This document shows, piece by piece, positions 9,701 through 17,278 of a stretch of DNA of 24,400 nt. Positions within the stretch are counted from its first letter, which is position 1, and each line of letters starts with the position of its first letter. The stretch is from the NCBI GenBank assembly GCA_002361175.1, contig DESG01000016.1, positions 1-24,400 on the forward strand, written 5' to 3'. Source of the DNA: Lachnoclostridium sp. UBA3320 (lineage in GTDB: Bacteria; Bacillota; Clostridia; Lachnospirales; Lachnospiraceae). The notes under the pieces were generated by a model. That model was not told the DNA's origin. It searched no databases and saw only the letters and a list, made by a program, of their open reading frames with translations. Position numbers and translations under genes: made by a program.

Positions 9701-10546
9701 CGTGCCATAAAGAAAGTAGCTCCAAATAGGACAACTTTGTATGAAATCTTTGATGTAGAAAGATATATTTATGGATATGTTCCAGATGGCAATAACTGTA
9801 GTGTTGCATTAAATATTGGCAATAAGACATATGATGCTGATACTGATGAAGAGGGGTATTTCACTGCTTCTGTTGGCGTATTGTCAGCTGGAAGCTCGAT
9901 TACAGTATATGCTTACAATGATTCAGGAGATACTGTGAAAAAAGGATATCCTTCAACATATACAGTAGACGCAGCAAAAGATGCGTACACACAGCGCCGT
10001 GAAGTCGGTATCCATATTGACAAAGTAACAGATAAAGATAAAAAAGTTTCAGGAAAGTGGACTGAAACAGATTCAAAAATTTATATATGTGCAGGCAATA
10101 GAGAATATGTTACAACTACAGACGAAGATGGCAAATATAGTGTAGATATCAGTGCACGTTTAAGCATAGGTTCTCCTGTCTATGTAATGTCAAGGAGTAC
10201 AAAGGGCGATATAAAGGGCATGCGCAGGTTTAATGTTATAAAAGGTGCACCTATAGCCCCTGTAGTCGTTGGAAGTATTAATACGACTACAAAATATGTG
10301 GAAGCGTATACAAAGGAAAACTGTAAACTTGTTCTTAAAGTAGGACCTAAAACATATGTGAAAAACAGTGGTGCGTATAATAAGAGCACAAACAGATATT
10401 ATTATACATTTAATATAACAACTCCAAGAGCAGGTGCTACTATACGTGCTTATGCACATAATGAAGCAGGCATTACCAGAAGTAATAATGTCAAAACAGT
10501 TAAGAAAGTAAAGGTAAAAAAGCCTAAGACAACAAAGAAAAAGTAA
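6785..10546 (+). CDS. Secreted UshA/5'-nucleotidase-like metallophosphoesterase with Ig-like repeats
   Basis: This 1253-residue exported protein begins with a signal peptide (MLKKRICILLSFLMIM..., ending near residue 33). The calcineurin-type metallophosphatase domain (about 60-330) shows metal ligands D66-I-H68, D108/D111 (FDLGDS), N148-H149-D150 (GNHDFD), H259 (LAHSG) and H291-D-H293 (AGHDH). A 5'-nucleotidase C-terminal-like domain follows (about 390-690, containing FEGIEYKID). Residues about 695-1240 form roughly six Ig-like modules with a repeated D-x-x-G-x-Y/F-x-V pattern, and the protein ends in a lysine-rich tail. I see no LPxTG anchor, so wall binding, if any, would be non-covalent. 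Relatives cleave nucleotides, UDP-sugars or cyclic nucleotides outside the cell. Its start lies four bases after the polymerase stop codon, suggesting co-expression with teichoic-acid synthesis. The substrate is unknown. Confidence 0.87.
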   Translation: MLKKRICILLSFLMIMTCLSPVSLYGNTKTVLAKKLRKEEAGAATGAAVGSTLSSQGNLRLIFTTDIHGQVVNYDYQTGKILNRGLNKVYTMIQSARSEVGDSYFTFDLGDSVMDFNSDYIYSQDTESLQPVYNAMSIINYDAITLGNHDFDFGYDYIVNQLEMSGLMEKCVLGNVHSSINGDSVFGVENKIIEKQIMSETGEQLTVKVGIVGETTPSLSTRSEAYKNKLVTEDIVENAKKQVASLKEQGADIIVVLAHSGFGTDTPSARSADTAYALTKIDGVDVVLAGHDHIDFPVKDKNDVHYTLPNVDKDTGLVNGKRLVMVRDSCRGIGVVDLKLKKDGDKVVIDNSSYEIRKVTEAIEGNQDIANTMSAWDAKLKEYCQKQVGNIADGQRWDNYDALIESNEIMQTVHNAQIEYASNYIMNDAPEYKDYPIVSITRYTKYGSDSGADFADLSGTVVEGNADSFANYHRYVYIYKMTGQQLKEWMEWSASIYQTVNTSSVENWNNIFISDYVKKEGGNSLVQEECLSEWNRFFQFEGIEYKIDLMAAPRYDYDGNKINDTNRIKDVTRNGVPVGDEDNFILVTDKIVAGIQSQANVGIVQQVVSKSHVILQDIVLDYLAKKALLGNLEVTVNHNWELLLPDNYKFMLVTGAGAGNEILNKEWCESLYGNLAETNYYKCHYTGSNKADTDAPGVVLSSDNTAETNTPINISVIANDKSGIKTMKYAYGVFNSKDDEVWTTVATGGAINIEGNVFEASKSGVYSVYVEDGAGNVSIEKIAVTNINPEILVTPTVNKIDNNDAKITGMAEPNLKIYVTTDKYLYDGKVGVDGSFSVTIPPQKAKKKLSVYVEDNTGRTSNAATVVVKRAGPNCPTITSAKNNGTTIEGLTHDTNVKIFAVIGEKVYVSKSLGTSYYTGCKKYDENLTIKTTDIEIKDTGAYSVTIPNQYAGTEVKVFSVDKLGRVSHARKRAIKKVAPNRTTLYEIFDVERYIYGYVPDGNNCSVALNIGNKTYDADTDEEGYFTASVGVLSAGSSITVYAYNDSGDTVKKGYPSTYTVDAAKDAYTQRREVGIHIDKVTDKDKKVSGKWTETDSKIYICAGNREYVTTTDEDGKYSVDISARLSIGSPVYVMSRSTKGDIKGMRRFNVIKGAPIAPVVVGSINTTTKYVEAYTKENCKLVLKVGPKTYVKNSGAYNKSTNRYYYTFNITTPRAGATIRAYAHNEAGITRSNNVKTVKKVKVKKPKTTKKK

Positions 10547-10555
10547 AAGGAAATT

Positions 10556-11404
10556 ATGATTACTAGTGAAGCAAATAAACAAATTAAAGAAATAATAAAG
10601 TTACAGAAACAATCTAAGTATAGGCATAAAACATTTCAATTTGTAGCAGAGGGTGTAAGAATGGTTAAAGAGGCAGCTAAAAATAGCTGCCTAAAAAAAA
10701 TATATATATCTGACTGTGTATTTGAAAAGATACATGAAACACTCAAAGAATTTCTTGAAAAATACCCATATGAAGAGGTTTCTGATAAAATTTTTCAAAA
10801 AATGGCAGATACAGTTACTACGCAGGGTATACTTTGTATAACAGAGATTCCAGAATATAACCTTGAAACTGTATTAAATGATAAAAAACATATGTGGCTT
10901 TTACTAGATGGCGTGCGTGACCCTGGAAACTTAGGCACAATTATGCGCACTGCTAATGCAGCAGGAATGTCTGCTGTAATTATGAATAAAGGAACAGTTG
11001 ATTTATTCAATCCTAAAACTATACGCTCTACAATGGGTGCAGTATTTAGAATGCCGTTTATATATGTAGATAGCCTTGAAGATATTGTAGAAAGAATAAA
11101 AAGTAATGGTTATAATGTATATGGCACAGCTATGAAAGGAAGTGTAGTCTATGATGAGCCAGACTATACAAAAGGAGCAGGAATTGTTATAGGCAGCGAA
11201 GCAGATGGGCTTTCAAGCAGTGTAATGGAACATATGTCAGGGTTTCTACGTATACCTATGGAAGGAGGAACTGAATCGCTTAATGCAGCAGTAGCGGCAG
11301 CAGTCGTGATGTATGAAACAGCAAGACAGAGGCGTAAGGTTACATATCCAAAACCATTATGCCATAAATCTGCCACAAAAAGTATTGACAAATCCTTTTT
11401 TTAA
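10556..11404 (+). CDS. TrmH/SpoU family RNA 2'-O-ribose methyltransferase
   Basis: This 282-residue cytoplasmic enzyme transfers methyl from S-adenosylmethionine to a ribose 2'-OH of rRNA or tRNA. An N-terminal substrate-binding domain (about 1-95, with FVAEGVRMVKEA) precedes the knotted SPOUT catalytic domain. The three SpoU motifs are visible: LDGVRDPGNLGTIMRTANAAG from about residue 117, IVIGSEADGLS near 210, and IPMEGGTESLNAAVAAAVVMYE near 235-255. The exact nucleotide is not readable; RlmB/YsgA-like rRNA methylation is the usual annotation. About 20 residues extend beyond the SPOUT core, and the DNA for that tail contains the tRNA-Pro promoter. AAAAGG lies five bases before the ATG, and the gene starts nine bases after the phosphoesterase stop. 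Confidence 0.9.
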   Translation: MITSEANKQIKEIIKLQKQSKYRHKTFQFVAEGVRMVKEAAKNSCLKKIYISDCVFEKIHETLKEFLEKYPYEEVSDKIFQKMADTVTTQGILCITEIPEYNLETVLNDKKHMWLLLDGVRDPGNLGTIMRTANAAGMSAVIMNKGTVDLFNPKTIRSTMGAVFRMPFIYVDSLEDIVERIKSNGYNVYGTAMKGSVVYDEPDYTKGAGIVIGSEADGLSSSVMEHMSGFLRIPMEGGTESLNAAVAAAVVMYETARQRRKVTYPKPLCHKSATKSIDKSFF

Positions 11405-11413
11405 GTATATTAT
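11385..11413 (+). promoter_or_regulatory. Sigma-A-type promoter of tRNA-Pro, inside the 3' end of the methyltransferase gene
   Basis: A perfect -35 TTGACA (11385-11390) and a -10 TATTAT (11408-11413) have a 17-base spacer. The -35 lies within the last codons of the methyltransferase gene, whose stop codon is at 11402-11404. The predicted start near 11420 is about 39 bases before the tRNA. Confidence 0.7.
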
Positions 11414-11458
11414 AACTATTGTTTATTAGTTTAATTTAAATCTTGCTTGTTAGTTACA

Positions 11459-11532
11459 CGGCGTGTGGCTCAGCTTGGTAGAGCGTTGCGTTCGGGACGC
11501 AGAAGCCGCAGGTTCAAATCCTGTCACGCCGA
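11459..11532 (+). tRNA. tRNA-Pro (anticodon CGG)
   Basis: This is a complete 74-base cloverleaf without an encoded CCA. The acceptor stem CGGCGTG/CACGCCG is perfectly paired with discriminator A. The D-arm is GCTC/GAGC, the anticodon stem TTGCG/CGCAG carries loop TTCGGGA with anticodon CGG (reads CCG, proline), and the T-arm is GCAGG-TTCAAAT-CCTGT with one G-T pair. It is transcribed from the promoter overlapping the preceding gene. Confidence 0.95.
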
Positions 11533-11593
11533 TTGTGCAGGGATTATAAGGCAAGCTAAGTATAAGAGGCATAAATCCTTGGCAGGGGCATGG

Positions 11594-11630
11594 GCGTGTC
11601 TGGCAGTTATCTGTCAGACACGCTTATTTA
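11594..11630 (+). terminator. Rho-independent-type terminator after tRNA-Pro
   Basis: GCGTGTCTGGCAG (11594-11606) and CTGTCAGACACGC (11611-11623) form a 13-pair stem with one G-T pair and a TTAT loop. It is followed by TTATTTAATT, only moderately T-rich. It separates the tRNA from the MCP gene, so the downstream cluster should have its own promoter. I could not find a convincing one in 11631-11698. Confidence 0.75.
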
Positions 11631-11698
11631 ATTATATTTATACTTATAGTGATTTAATTTGTAAATGGGGACTGTAAAAAGAAAAAGGGGGATTGGCT

Positions 11699-13717
11699 AT
11701 GAAGAAAAAAGAGCAAAATAAAGAGAATGGAGTACAAAAGAAAAAAAATATAATTTCCATGAAGTTTAAACTTCTTGCAATTATTATTCCAGTTGTTACA
11801 GCAATGACTAGTCTGTTGGTATTGTTTTCATATCAGATATCAAGAGGACTTCTTGACAATTCAGCACATGATACACTTGAGATATCAGTAAGCAAACAGG
11901 CGACTCAGATAGAGGCGTGGCTTAATGAAAACCTTGCTTCTTTTGGTATGGCAAAGCAGACAATAGAAACTATCAAACCTGATGAGGCATTGTTACAAGT
12001 AATGCTTGATGGGTATTATGGATTTAATTCCAATTTTGAAGGTGGGTTGTATATTGCGTCAGAAGATGGAAGTTTGATGAAAGCATCACAGTCAGATATG
12101 GCATCTAGTAATGTCACAGATTCTGTGTGGTATAAGCAGGGTATTACTAGAAAAAATATGGCATATACAAGCGCTTATCAAAACGACAAAGGGGAGAACG
12201 TGGTTAGTGCATCTGGTATTTTAGTAGATGGTTCAGATAATTTAAAGGTTATTGCAGCAGATTTATCTATAGAAAAGATTACTGTAATGGTCAATTCATT
12301 TATTGATATGGAAGGTGCACAGGCGTTTCTTGTAGATAAAAATACAAGAGAGATAATTGCACACAGAGATTCTTCTCTAGTTTCAACAACAATTTCTGAC
12401 AATAGTGATAACAAGTATTTCAGTGGCTTGGCTGAAAGGTTTGAATCTGGTGAATTTGGACATACGACAATCGAAGGAAACATAACAGTATTTAAAGAAA
12501 TCTCAGGAACTGACTGGACTCTTATATCATATGTACCCGAGTCACTTGTACTTGCAGATGTTAAAGGACTTAGAAATAAACTAGTTGTGATAGGCATAGT
12601 TTTAATATTGCTTTTATGCGTACTTATCGACCGTGCTGTTTACTTTATGATACGTCCTGTAAGTAGACTTACAGATACAATCACATCAATGTCCTCTGGC
12701 GATTTTACTGTAAATGTTAATGTAAAGGGTAATGATGAAGTTGCATTGATGGGTCGAAGTGTAAAACAGTTTACAGCTTCTATGAAAGATATGTTAAAGG
12801 ATATATATAACATTGCTGAGCAGTTAAATGGACAGGCACAAAACAGTGATAGCATATCTTCAGAATTATATAAAGCTGCTCAGACACAAGCAGGTTCAAT
12901 GTCAGAGCTTAATTCTACAGTTGACCAGCTTTCTATTTCAGTAAATGAGATTGCAGAAAACGCCAGCAAACTTGCAGAGGTAGTTACAGACACAAATAAA
13001 GACAGCAGCCGTGTAAATGAAAAAATGAAAAATACAGTTGATGTATCTAATCAGGGACGTATGGATATGCAAAAAGTTGGCAGTGCTATGCAAGATATTA
13101 GTGAGTCAATTAGTGGATTACATGAGGCTGTAAATAAGGTAGGTGTAGCTTCAGAAGAAATTACAAAGATAATTAGTCTTATTGGGGAAATTGCAGATGA
13201 AACAAATCTTTTGTCACTTAACGCATCTATTGAGGCAGCAAGGGCTGGTGAAATGGGAAAAGGTTTTGCTGTTGTAGCTACCCAGATTGGAAGACTTGCA
13301 CAGAATAGTACAGAATCTGTTGGCAATATTACAAAACTTATTGAGGAAATAAGGGAGCTTGTCAACAATGCAGTAAAACAGGCTGGAACAAGTTCAAAAA
13401 ATATTGAAGAAAGCAGTAAACTTATATATACAGCACTAGAAACATTTGATATGATATATAAGAATATTGAAGAAACAAATGAAATGATAACCCATATGAT
13501 TAATAAAGTAGGAGAAGTTGATGAAGTGGCAACATCTGTAGCAGCAATTTCACAAGAGCAGGCAGCAAGCTCAGATGAAATACTTGTAACTTCTGAAAGT
13601 ATGGTTGTACAGGCAGATTCAATTTCTGATAACAGCCATAAAGTTGCAGATGATTCTAAAATGCTTGCAAAAACAGCTAAAAGGTTGTCAGAGCAGGTAA
13701 GTACATTTAAGATATAA
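11699..13717 (+). CDS. Methyl-accepting chemotaxis protein with extracellular Cache-like sensor
   Basis: This 672-residue transmembrane chemoreceptor senses an outside signal and controls CheA at the flagellar motor. In order it has a lysine-rich cytoplasmic N-terminus, transmembrane helix 1 (about 22-45), an extracellular Cache-type sensor (about 50-285), helix 2 (about 293-316, VVIGIVLILLLCVLI), a HAMP domain (about 317-370) and a long coiled-coil signalling domain. The invariant hairpin tip, with IGEIADETNLLSLNASIEAA and GFAVVA, lies near residues 495-530. No CheR-docking pentapeptide is seen at the C-terminus. I chose the ATG at 11699 because AAAGGGGGA (11685-11692) lies six bases upstream; the in-frame TTG at 11693 is too close to it. 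A binding lipoprotein gene follows after 22 bases and may supply the ligand. Confidence 0.92.
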   Translation: MKKKEQNKENGVQKKKNIISMKFKLLAIIIPVVTAMTSLLVLFSYQISRGLLDNSAHDTLEISVSKQATQIEAWLNENLASFGMAKQTIETIKPDEALLQVMLDGYYGFNSNFEGGLYIASEDGSLMKASQSDMASSNVTDSVWYKQGITRKNMAYTSAYQNDKGENVVSASGILVDGSDNLKVIAADLSIEKITVMVNSFIDMEGAQAFLVDKNTREIIAHRDSSLVSTTISDNSDNKYFSGLAERFESGEFGHTTIEGNITVFKEISGTDWTLISYVPESLVLADVKGLRNKLVVIGIVLILLLCVLIDRAVYFMIRPVSRLTDTITSMSSGDFTVNVNVKGNDEVALMGRSVKQFTASMKDMLKDIYNIAEQLNGQAQNSDSISSELYKAAQTQAGSMSELNSTVDQLSISVNEIAENASKLAEVVTDTNKDSSRVNEKMKNTVDVSNQGRMDMQKVGSAMQDISESISGLHEAVNKVGVASEEITKIISLIGEIADETNLLSLNASIEAARAGEMGKGFAVVATQIGRLAQNSTESVGNITKLIEEIRELVNNAVKQAGTSSKNIEESSKLIYTALETFDMIYKNIEETNEMITHMINKVGEVDEVATSVAAISQEQAASSDEILVTSESMVVQADSISDNSHKVADDSKMLAKTAKRLSEQVSTFKI

Positions 13718-13739
13718 GAGCCAAAAAGGGGGTTGCCTT

Positions 13740-14717
13740 ATGAGAAAAAATTTAAGCTTATTACTTGTATGCGTGTTATGTTTTAATACAATTACAGGGT
13801 GTGGAAAAAATAAAAATAGTGATGTAGATGGCAGTGGTATAAAGATGTATTTGACAGTATCAAAATCTGATACCTTTAAGACTTCACTTGTAAATGCCGC
13901 TAGGGCAGAAGCTGAAAAGCTTGGTTCACAAATTGTTACAGAAGATGCTGGCGGAGTGCTTGAAACACAGGTTTCACAGATTAAAACAGCAGCCAAAGAA
14001 GGTTATGACGTTATTTTGTGCAATCCAGTTGATACTGATACTGCACTTGAGCTTGAAGCACTGGCAGATGGTATACCTATTGTCTTTTATAATAGTTGCC
14101 CTGATGACAATAGGCTTAAGGCTGACAAATATATATATGTTGGTTCAAATGAAGGTGATGCAGGACAGTATCAGGCAGAATATATACTAGACAATAGTCA
14201 GGACAAAAATGAGATAAATATAGTAGTTCTTCAAGGTGAAAAAGAGCATTCTGCCACAGAGGAAAGAACTTCTTCACTGTTAGAAACATTAAATAAGTCA
14301 GACAAGACTGTAAATGTTGTTTTTAAAGATATAGCAGACTGGGACCAGGAAAAGGCAAAAAATTTATTTAAAGTATTCTTAACAACAGGACAGCCGTATG
14401 ACTTTGTTGCAAATAATAATGATTCAATGGCACTTGGTGTACTTGATGTATATGCCGAAAATAATATAAACCCAAGTGATGCACCTGTGCTTGGGGTAGA
14501 TGCTACTGTGGATGGATGCGCTGCTGTTAAGGATGGCAGAATGGCATTTACAGTGTACCAGCCAGCAAAAGAGCAAGGTGAAAGCGTTATAAAAGCCGCT
14601 ATAGCACTTGCACGAGGAGAATCAATAAATAACATAGAAGGTGCTACAGAAGATAATAAATATATATATGTGCCATTTGAGAAAGTGACAGCAGACAACG
14701 TAAACAACTATCAATAA
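13740..14717 (+). CDS. Sugar-binding (RbsB-like, periplasmic-binding-protein type 1) lipoprotein
   Basis: This 325-residue lipoprotein has a short hydrophobic signal and a lipobox I-T-G-C with the lipid-modified cysteine at C21. The mature part is a ribose/galactose-type substrate-binding protein, with conserved stretches such as VILCNPVDTDTALELEAL, VANNNDSMALGVLDV and GVDATVDG. Such proteins normally feed an ABC importer, but no permease or ATPase gene is nearby. The gene instead follows the MCP by 22 bases, so a role as sensor for the chemoreceptor is likely; the ligand (probably a sugar) is not known. AAAAAGGGGG lies upstream of the ATG, in a context closely resembling the start of the MCP gene. 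Confidence 0.9.
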   Translation: MRKNLSLLLVCVLCFNTITGCGKNKNSDVDGSGIKMYLTVSKSDTFKTSLVNAARAEAEKLGSQIVTEDAGGVLETQVSQIKTAAKEGYDVILCNPVDTDTALELEALADGIPIVFYNSCPDDNRLKADKYIYVGSNEGDAGQYQAEYILDNSQDKNEINIVVLQGEKEHSATEERTSSLLETLNKSDKTVNVVFKDIADWDQEKAKNLFKVFLTTGQPYDFVANNNDSMALGVLDVYAENNINPSDAPVLGVDATVDGCAAVKDGRMAFTVYQPAKEQGESVIKAAIALARGESINNIEGATEDNKYIYVPFEKVTADNVNNYQ

Positions 14718-14753
14718 TTTTATAATATATGAAATATGAAAGGTGGTTATATA

Positions 14754-15986
14754 ATGTTTAAAATTAATGACAATTATCTGAAATTACCAGGGAGCTATCT
14801 TTTTTCTACAATAGCAAAAAAAGTTGCAGCTTACAGTGATGCTAATCCTGATAAAGCAGGCAATATTATAAGGCTTGGAATTGGTGATGTAACACTTCCA
14901 CTTGCACCAGCTGTTATAGAAAGACTGCACAGTGCAGTAGATGAGATGTCAAAGAAAGAAACCTTTAAAGGTTATGCTCCTGACCTTGGATATGAATTTC
15001 TGCGTACAGTGATTGCGGAAAATGATTATAAAAAGCGTGGATGTGATATTGGTGCAGATGAAATATTTATAAGTGATGGTGCAAAGAGTGATTCTGGCAA
15101 TATAGGTGATATTTTTGCCAAGGACAATAAAATTGCAGTTTGTGACCCTGTTTATCCTGTATATGTGGATACTAATGCTATGGCAGGGCGTACAGGGGTA
15201 TATGATACTGCCACAGAAAGATGGTCAGATGTAATATATATGCCTTGCACTAAGGAAAATGGATTTTGTCCAGAACTTCCTGAAAAGACTCCTGACATTA
15301 TTTATTTGTGTTTTCCAAATAATCCTACAGGAACTACTATTACAAAAGACCAGTTACAAGTCTGGGTTGACTATGCATTAAAGAATGGGGCAGTTATTAT
15401 CTATGACGCTGCTTATGAAGCATATATTTCAACACCAAACGTTCCGCATTCAATATATGAATGTGAGGGAGCAAGGGCATGTGCAATCGAAATGCGCAGT
15501 TTTTCAAAAAATGCTGGATTTACGGGAACTCGTCTTGGATTTACAGTTATCCCAAAAGAGCTTAAATGTGGTGATGTAATGCTTCACAGTTTATGGGCAC
15601 GCCGTCATGGCACTAAGTTTAACGGCGCACCTTATATTATACAGGCAGCAGGTGCAGCGGTTTATACAGAAGAGGGACAGAAACAGACAAAAGAACAGAT
15701 TGCATATTATATGAATAATGCAAAGATTATAAGGGAAGGTTTATTAGAGGCAGGATATGAGATATATGGAGGCACTGATGCGCCTTATATATGGCTTAAA
15801 ACCCCTGACAATATGACTTCTTGGGAATTTTTCGACTATCTGCTTGAAAATTTAAATATTGTAGGCACACCAGGTTCAGGTTTTGGTCCTAGCGGCGAGG
15901 GGTATTTTAGGCTGACTGCATTTGGAAGTCTTGAAAATACAAAAAAAGCGATGGAGAGAATAAAAGCGGGTGGAGTAAACGTATGA
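14754..15986 (+). CDS. dapL: LL-diaminopimelate aminotransferase (DapL)
   Basis: This 410-residue PLP enzyme converts tetrahydrodipicolinate directly to LL-diaminopimelate with glutamate, a one-step route to the lysine and peptidoglycan precursor. The N-terminus (NDNYLKLPGSYLFSTIAKKV) and IIRLGIGDVTLPL are typical of DapL. PNNPTGTT is present, and the Schiff-base lysine is about K252 in MRSFSKNAGFTGTRLGF. I chose the ATG at 14754 because AAAGGTGG (14739-14746) lies seven bases upstream and the resulting length matches the family; the in-frame ATG at 14736 would precede the ribosome binding site. It starts 36 bases after the binding-protein gene and overlaps the next gene by four bases (ATGA), implying translational coupling. 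Confidence 0.93.
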   Translation: MFKINDNYLKLPGSYLFSTIAKKVAAYSDANPDKAGNIIRLGIGDVTLPLAPAVIERLHSAVDEMSKKETFKGYAPDLGYEFLRTVIAENDYKKRGCDIGADEIFISDGAKSDSGNIGDIFAKDNKIAVCDPVYPVYVDTNAMAGRTGVYDTATERWSDVIYMPCTKENGFCPELPEKTPDIIYLCFPNNPTGTTITKDQLQVWVDYALKNGAVIIYDAAYEAYISTPNVPHSIYECEGARACAIEMRSFSKNAGFTGTRLGFTVIPKELKCGDVMLHSLWARRHGTKFNGAPYIIQAAGAAVYTEEGQKQTKEQIAYYMNNAKIIREGLLEAGYEIYGGTDAPYIWLKTPDNMTSWEFFDYLLENLNIVGTPGSGFGPSGEGYFRLTAFGSLENTKKAMERIKAGGVNV

Positions 15987-16930
15987 AACATATAAAAAGA
16001 TTAGGTACTTTATTTATAGCAGTCTTTACTGCATTTGTTATTGCAGGGACAGTATATGTTCCTGCAAGTGCAGATGGACTGGCTGATGTTGAGAATGAAG
16101 ATACCACATATGATAGATATATTGCATTTGGAGCGAACTTAAAACCAGCCGAAAAGGAAACTGTTTTAAGTATTTTTGGGATTACAGAAGCAGACCTTGC
16201 AGACTATAAGACGATAGAGATAACAAATGCGGATGAACATGAGTATTTAGATGATTATTTAGATGCAAAAGTCATCGGCACGAGAGCGCTTTCATCAGTT
16301 ATGATTGTAAAGACAGAAGAGGGAAGTGGGATTTCTGTATCAACTAACAATATAAATTACTGCACTACGGGTATGTACTGTAATGCGCTTGTAACAGCAG
16401 GGCTAAGTGATGCCAATGTTGTTGTTGCAGCACCGTTTAATATATCAGGTACATCAGCACTTGTAGGCGCAATAAAGGCATATTCAGTTATGACAGGAGA
16501 AGAAATTACTGAAGAAACTCTTGATACGGCTACAGATGAGCTTGTAACGACTGCGGAAGTTGGAGAGAGTATTGGTGACAATGACAAGGTTGTAGAGCTT
16601 GTGGCTGCTGCCAAACAAAAGATTTTTGAAGAAGAGTTGTCAGAAGAGAGCGATATAAAAGATGCAGTTGAATCTTCTGCGGACGCACTTGGTATAAATA
16701 TCGGAGAAGATGATATAGAAAAGCTTACATCAATGCTTAAAAAAGTTTCTGAGGTTGATATTGATGTAAATGCTATAAAAGAGCAGGCGTCAGAAATTTA
16801 TAATAAACTCAAGGATAAAGGCATTGATTTTAGTAAAGTTGATACGAAAGGACTTGCAGAAAAAGTGGGAGATTTTTTCGCTAATATTTTTAATGCTATT
16901 AAAGATTTCTTTAGTGGTCTTTTCGGATAA
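15983..16930 (+). CDS. Secreted DUF1002 protein (YpuA-like)
   Basis: This 315-residue exported protein has a signal peptide with probable cleavage after the ASA near residue 29. The mature N-terminal 180 residues match the DUF1002 pattern: a segment around the YIAFGANLKP and ETVLSIFGI stretches, then EITNADEHEYLDDYLD, and an NALVTAGLSDANVVVAAPF stretch. The C-terminal 120 residues are acidic and helical, ending in the hydrophobic-aromatic NAIKDFFSGLFG, perhaps a membrane- or surface-contacting helix. The molecular function of DUF1002 proteins is not established. The gene overlaps dapL by four bases and lies 14 bases before gatC. Confidence 0.85.
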   Translation: MKHIKRLGTLFIAVFTAFVIAGTVYVPASADGLADVENEDTTYDRYIAFGANLKPAEKETVLSIFGITEADLADYKTIEITNADEHEYLDDYLDAKVIGTRALSSVMIVKTEEGSGISVSTNNINYCTTGMYCNALVTAGLSDANVVVAAPFNISGTSALVGAIKAYSVMTGEEITEETLDTATDELVTTAEVGESIGDNDKVVELVAAAKQKIFEEELSEESDIKDAVESSADALGINIGEDDIEKLTSMLKKVSEVDIDVNAIKEQASEIYNKLKDKGIDFSKVDTKGLAEKVGDFFANIFNAIKDFFSGLFG

Positions 16931-16944
16931 ATAGGAGGCAAAAA

Positions 16945-17241
16945 ATGGCAAATATTATTTCAGATGAAACTATTGATTATGTAGGCATACTGGCTAAACT
17001 TGAACTTAGCAGCGAGGAAAAAGAACAGGCTAAAAAAGATATGGGCAGGATGCTTGACTATATAGACAAGCTTAATGAACTTGATACAGAAGGCGTAGAG
17101 CCGATGTCACATATTTTTCCAGTAAGTAATGTATTTCGTGAAGATAAAGTAGTTAATGGAGATGGCAGGGAATTTACACTTGCCAATGTACCTGAGAGAA
17201 AAGATGACTGTCTTGTCGTTCCTAAGACAATAGTAGGATAG
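16945..17241 (+). CDS. gatC: Asp/Glu-tRNA amidotransferase subunit C (GatC)
   Basis: This is the small 98-residue belt subunit that wraps GatA and stabilises the GatA-GatB complex. The sequence begins with the usual helical pattern (TIDYVGILAKLELSSEEKE), continues with MLDYIDKLNELDTEGVEPMSH, and ends in the extended VFREDKV and VPERKDDCLVVPKTI segments typical of GatC. Length is normal. TAGGAGG lies seven bases upstream of the ATG. It leads the complete gatCAB set. Confidence 0.93.
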   Translation: MANIISDETIDYVGILAKLELSSEEKEQAKKDMGRMLDYIDKLNELDTEGVEPMSHIFPVSNVFREDKVVNGDGREFTLANVPERKDDCLVVPKTIVG

Positions 17242-17278
17242 AGCAGTAATTTGGATATATCAGAATGGAGGGACGCCA

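Noticed and set aside
11533..11593. Possible integration (att) site after tRNA-Pro
   Set aside because: No direct repeat of the tRNA 3' end and no integrase gene is seen in the window.
11447..11677. A 76-codon plus-strand open frame over the tRNA-Pro region
   Set aside because: It runs through the complete tRNA and its terminator hairpin and has no ribosome binding site.
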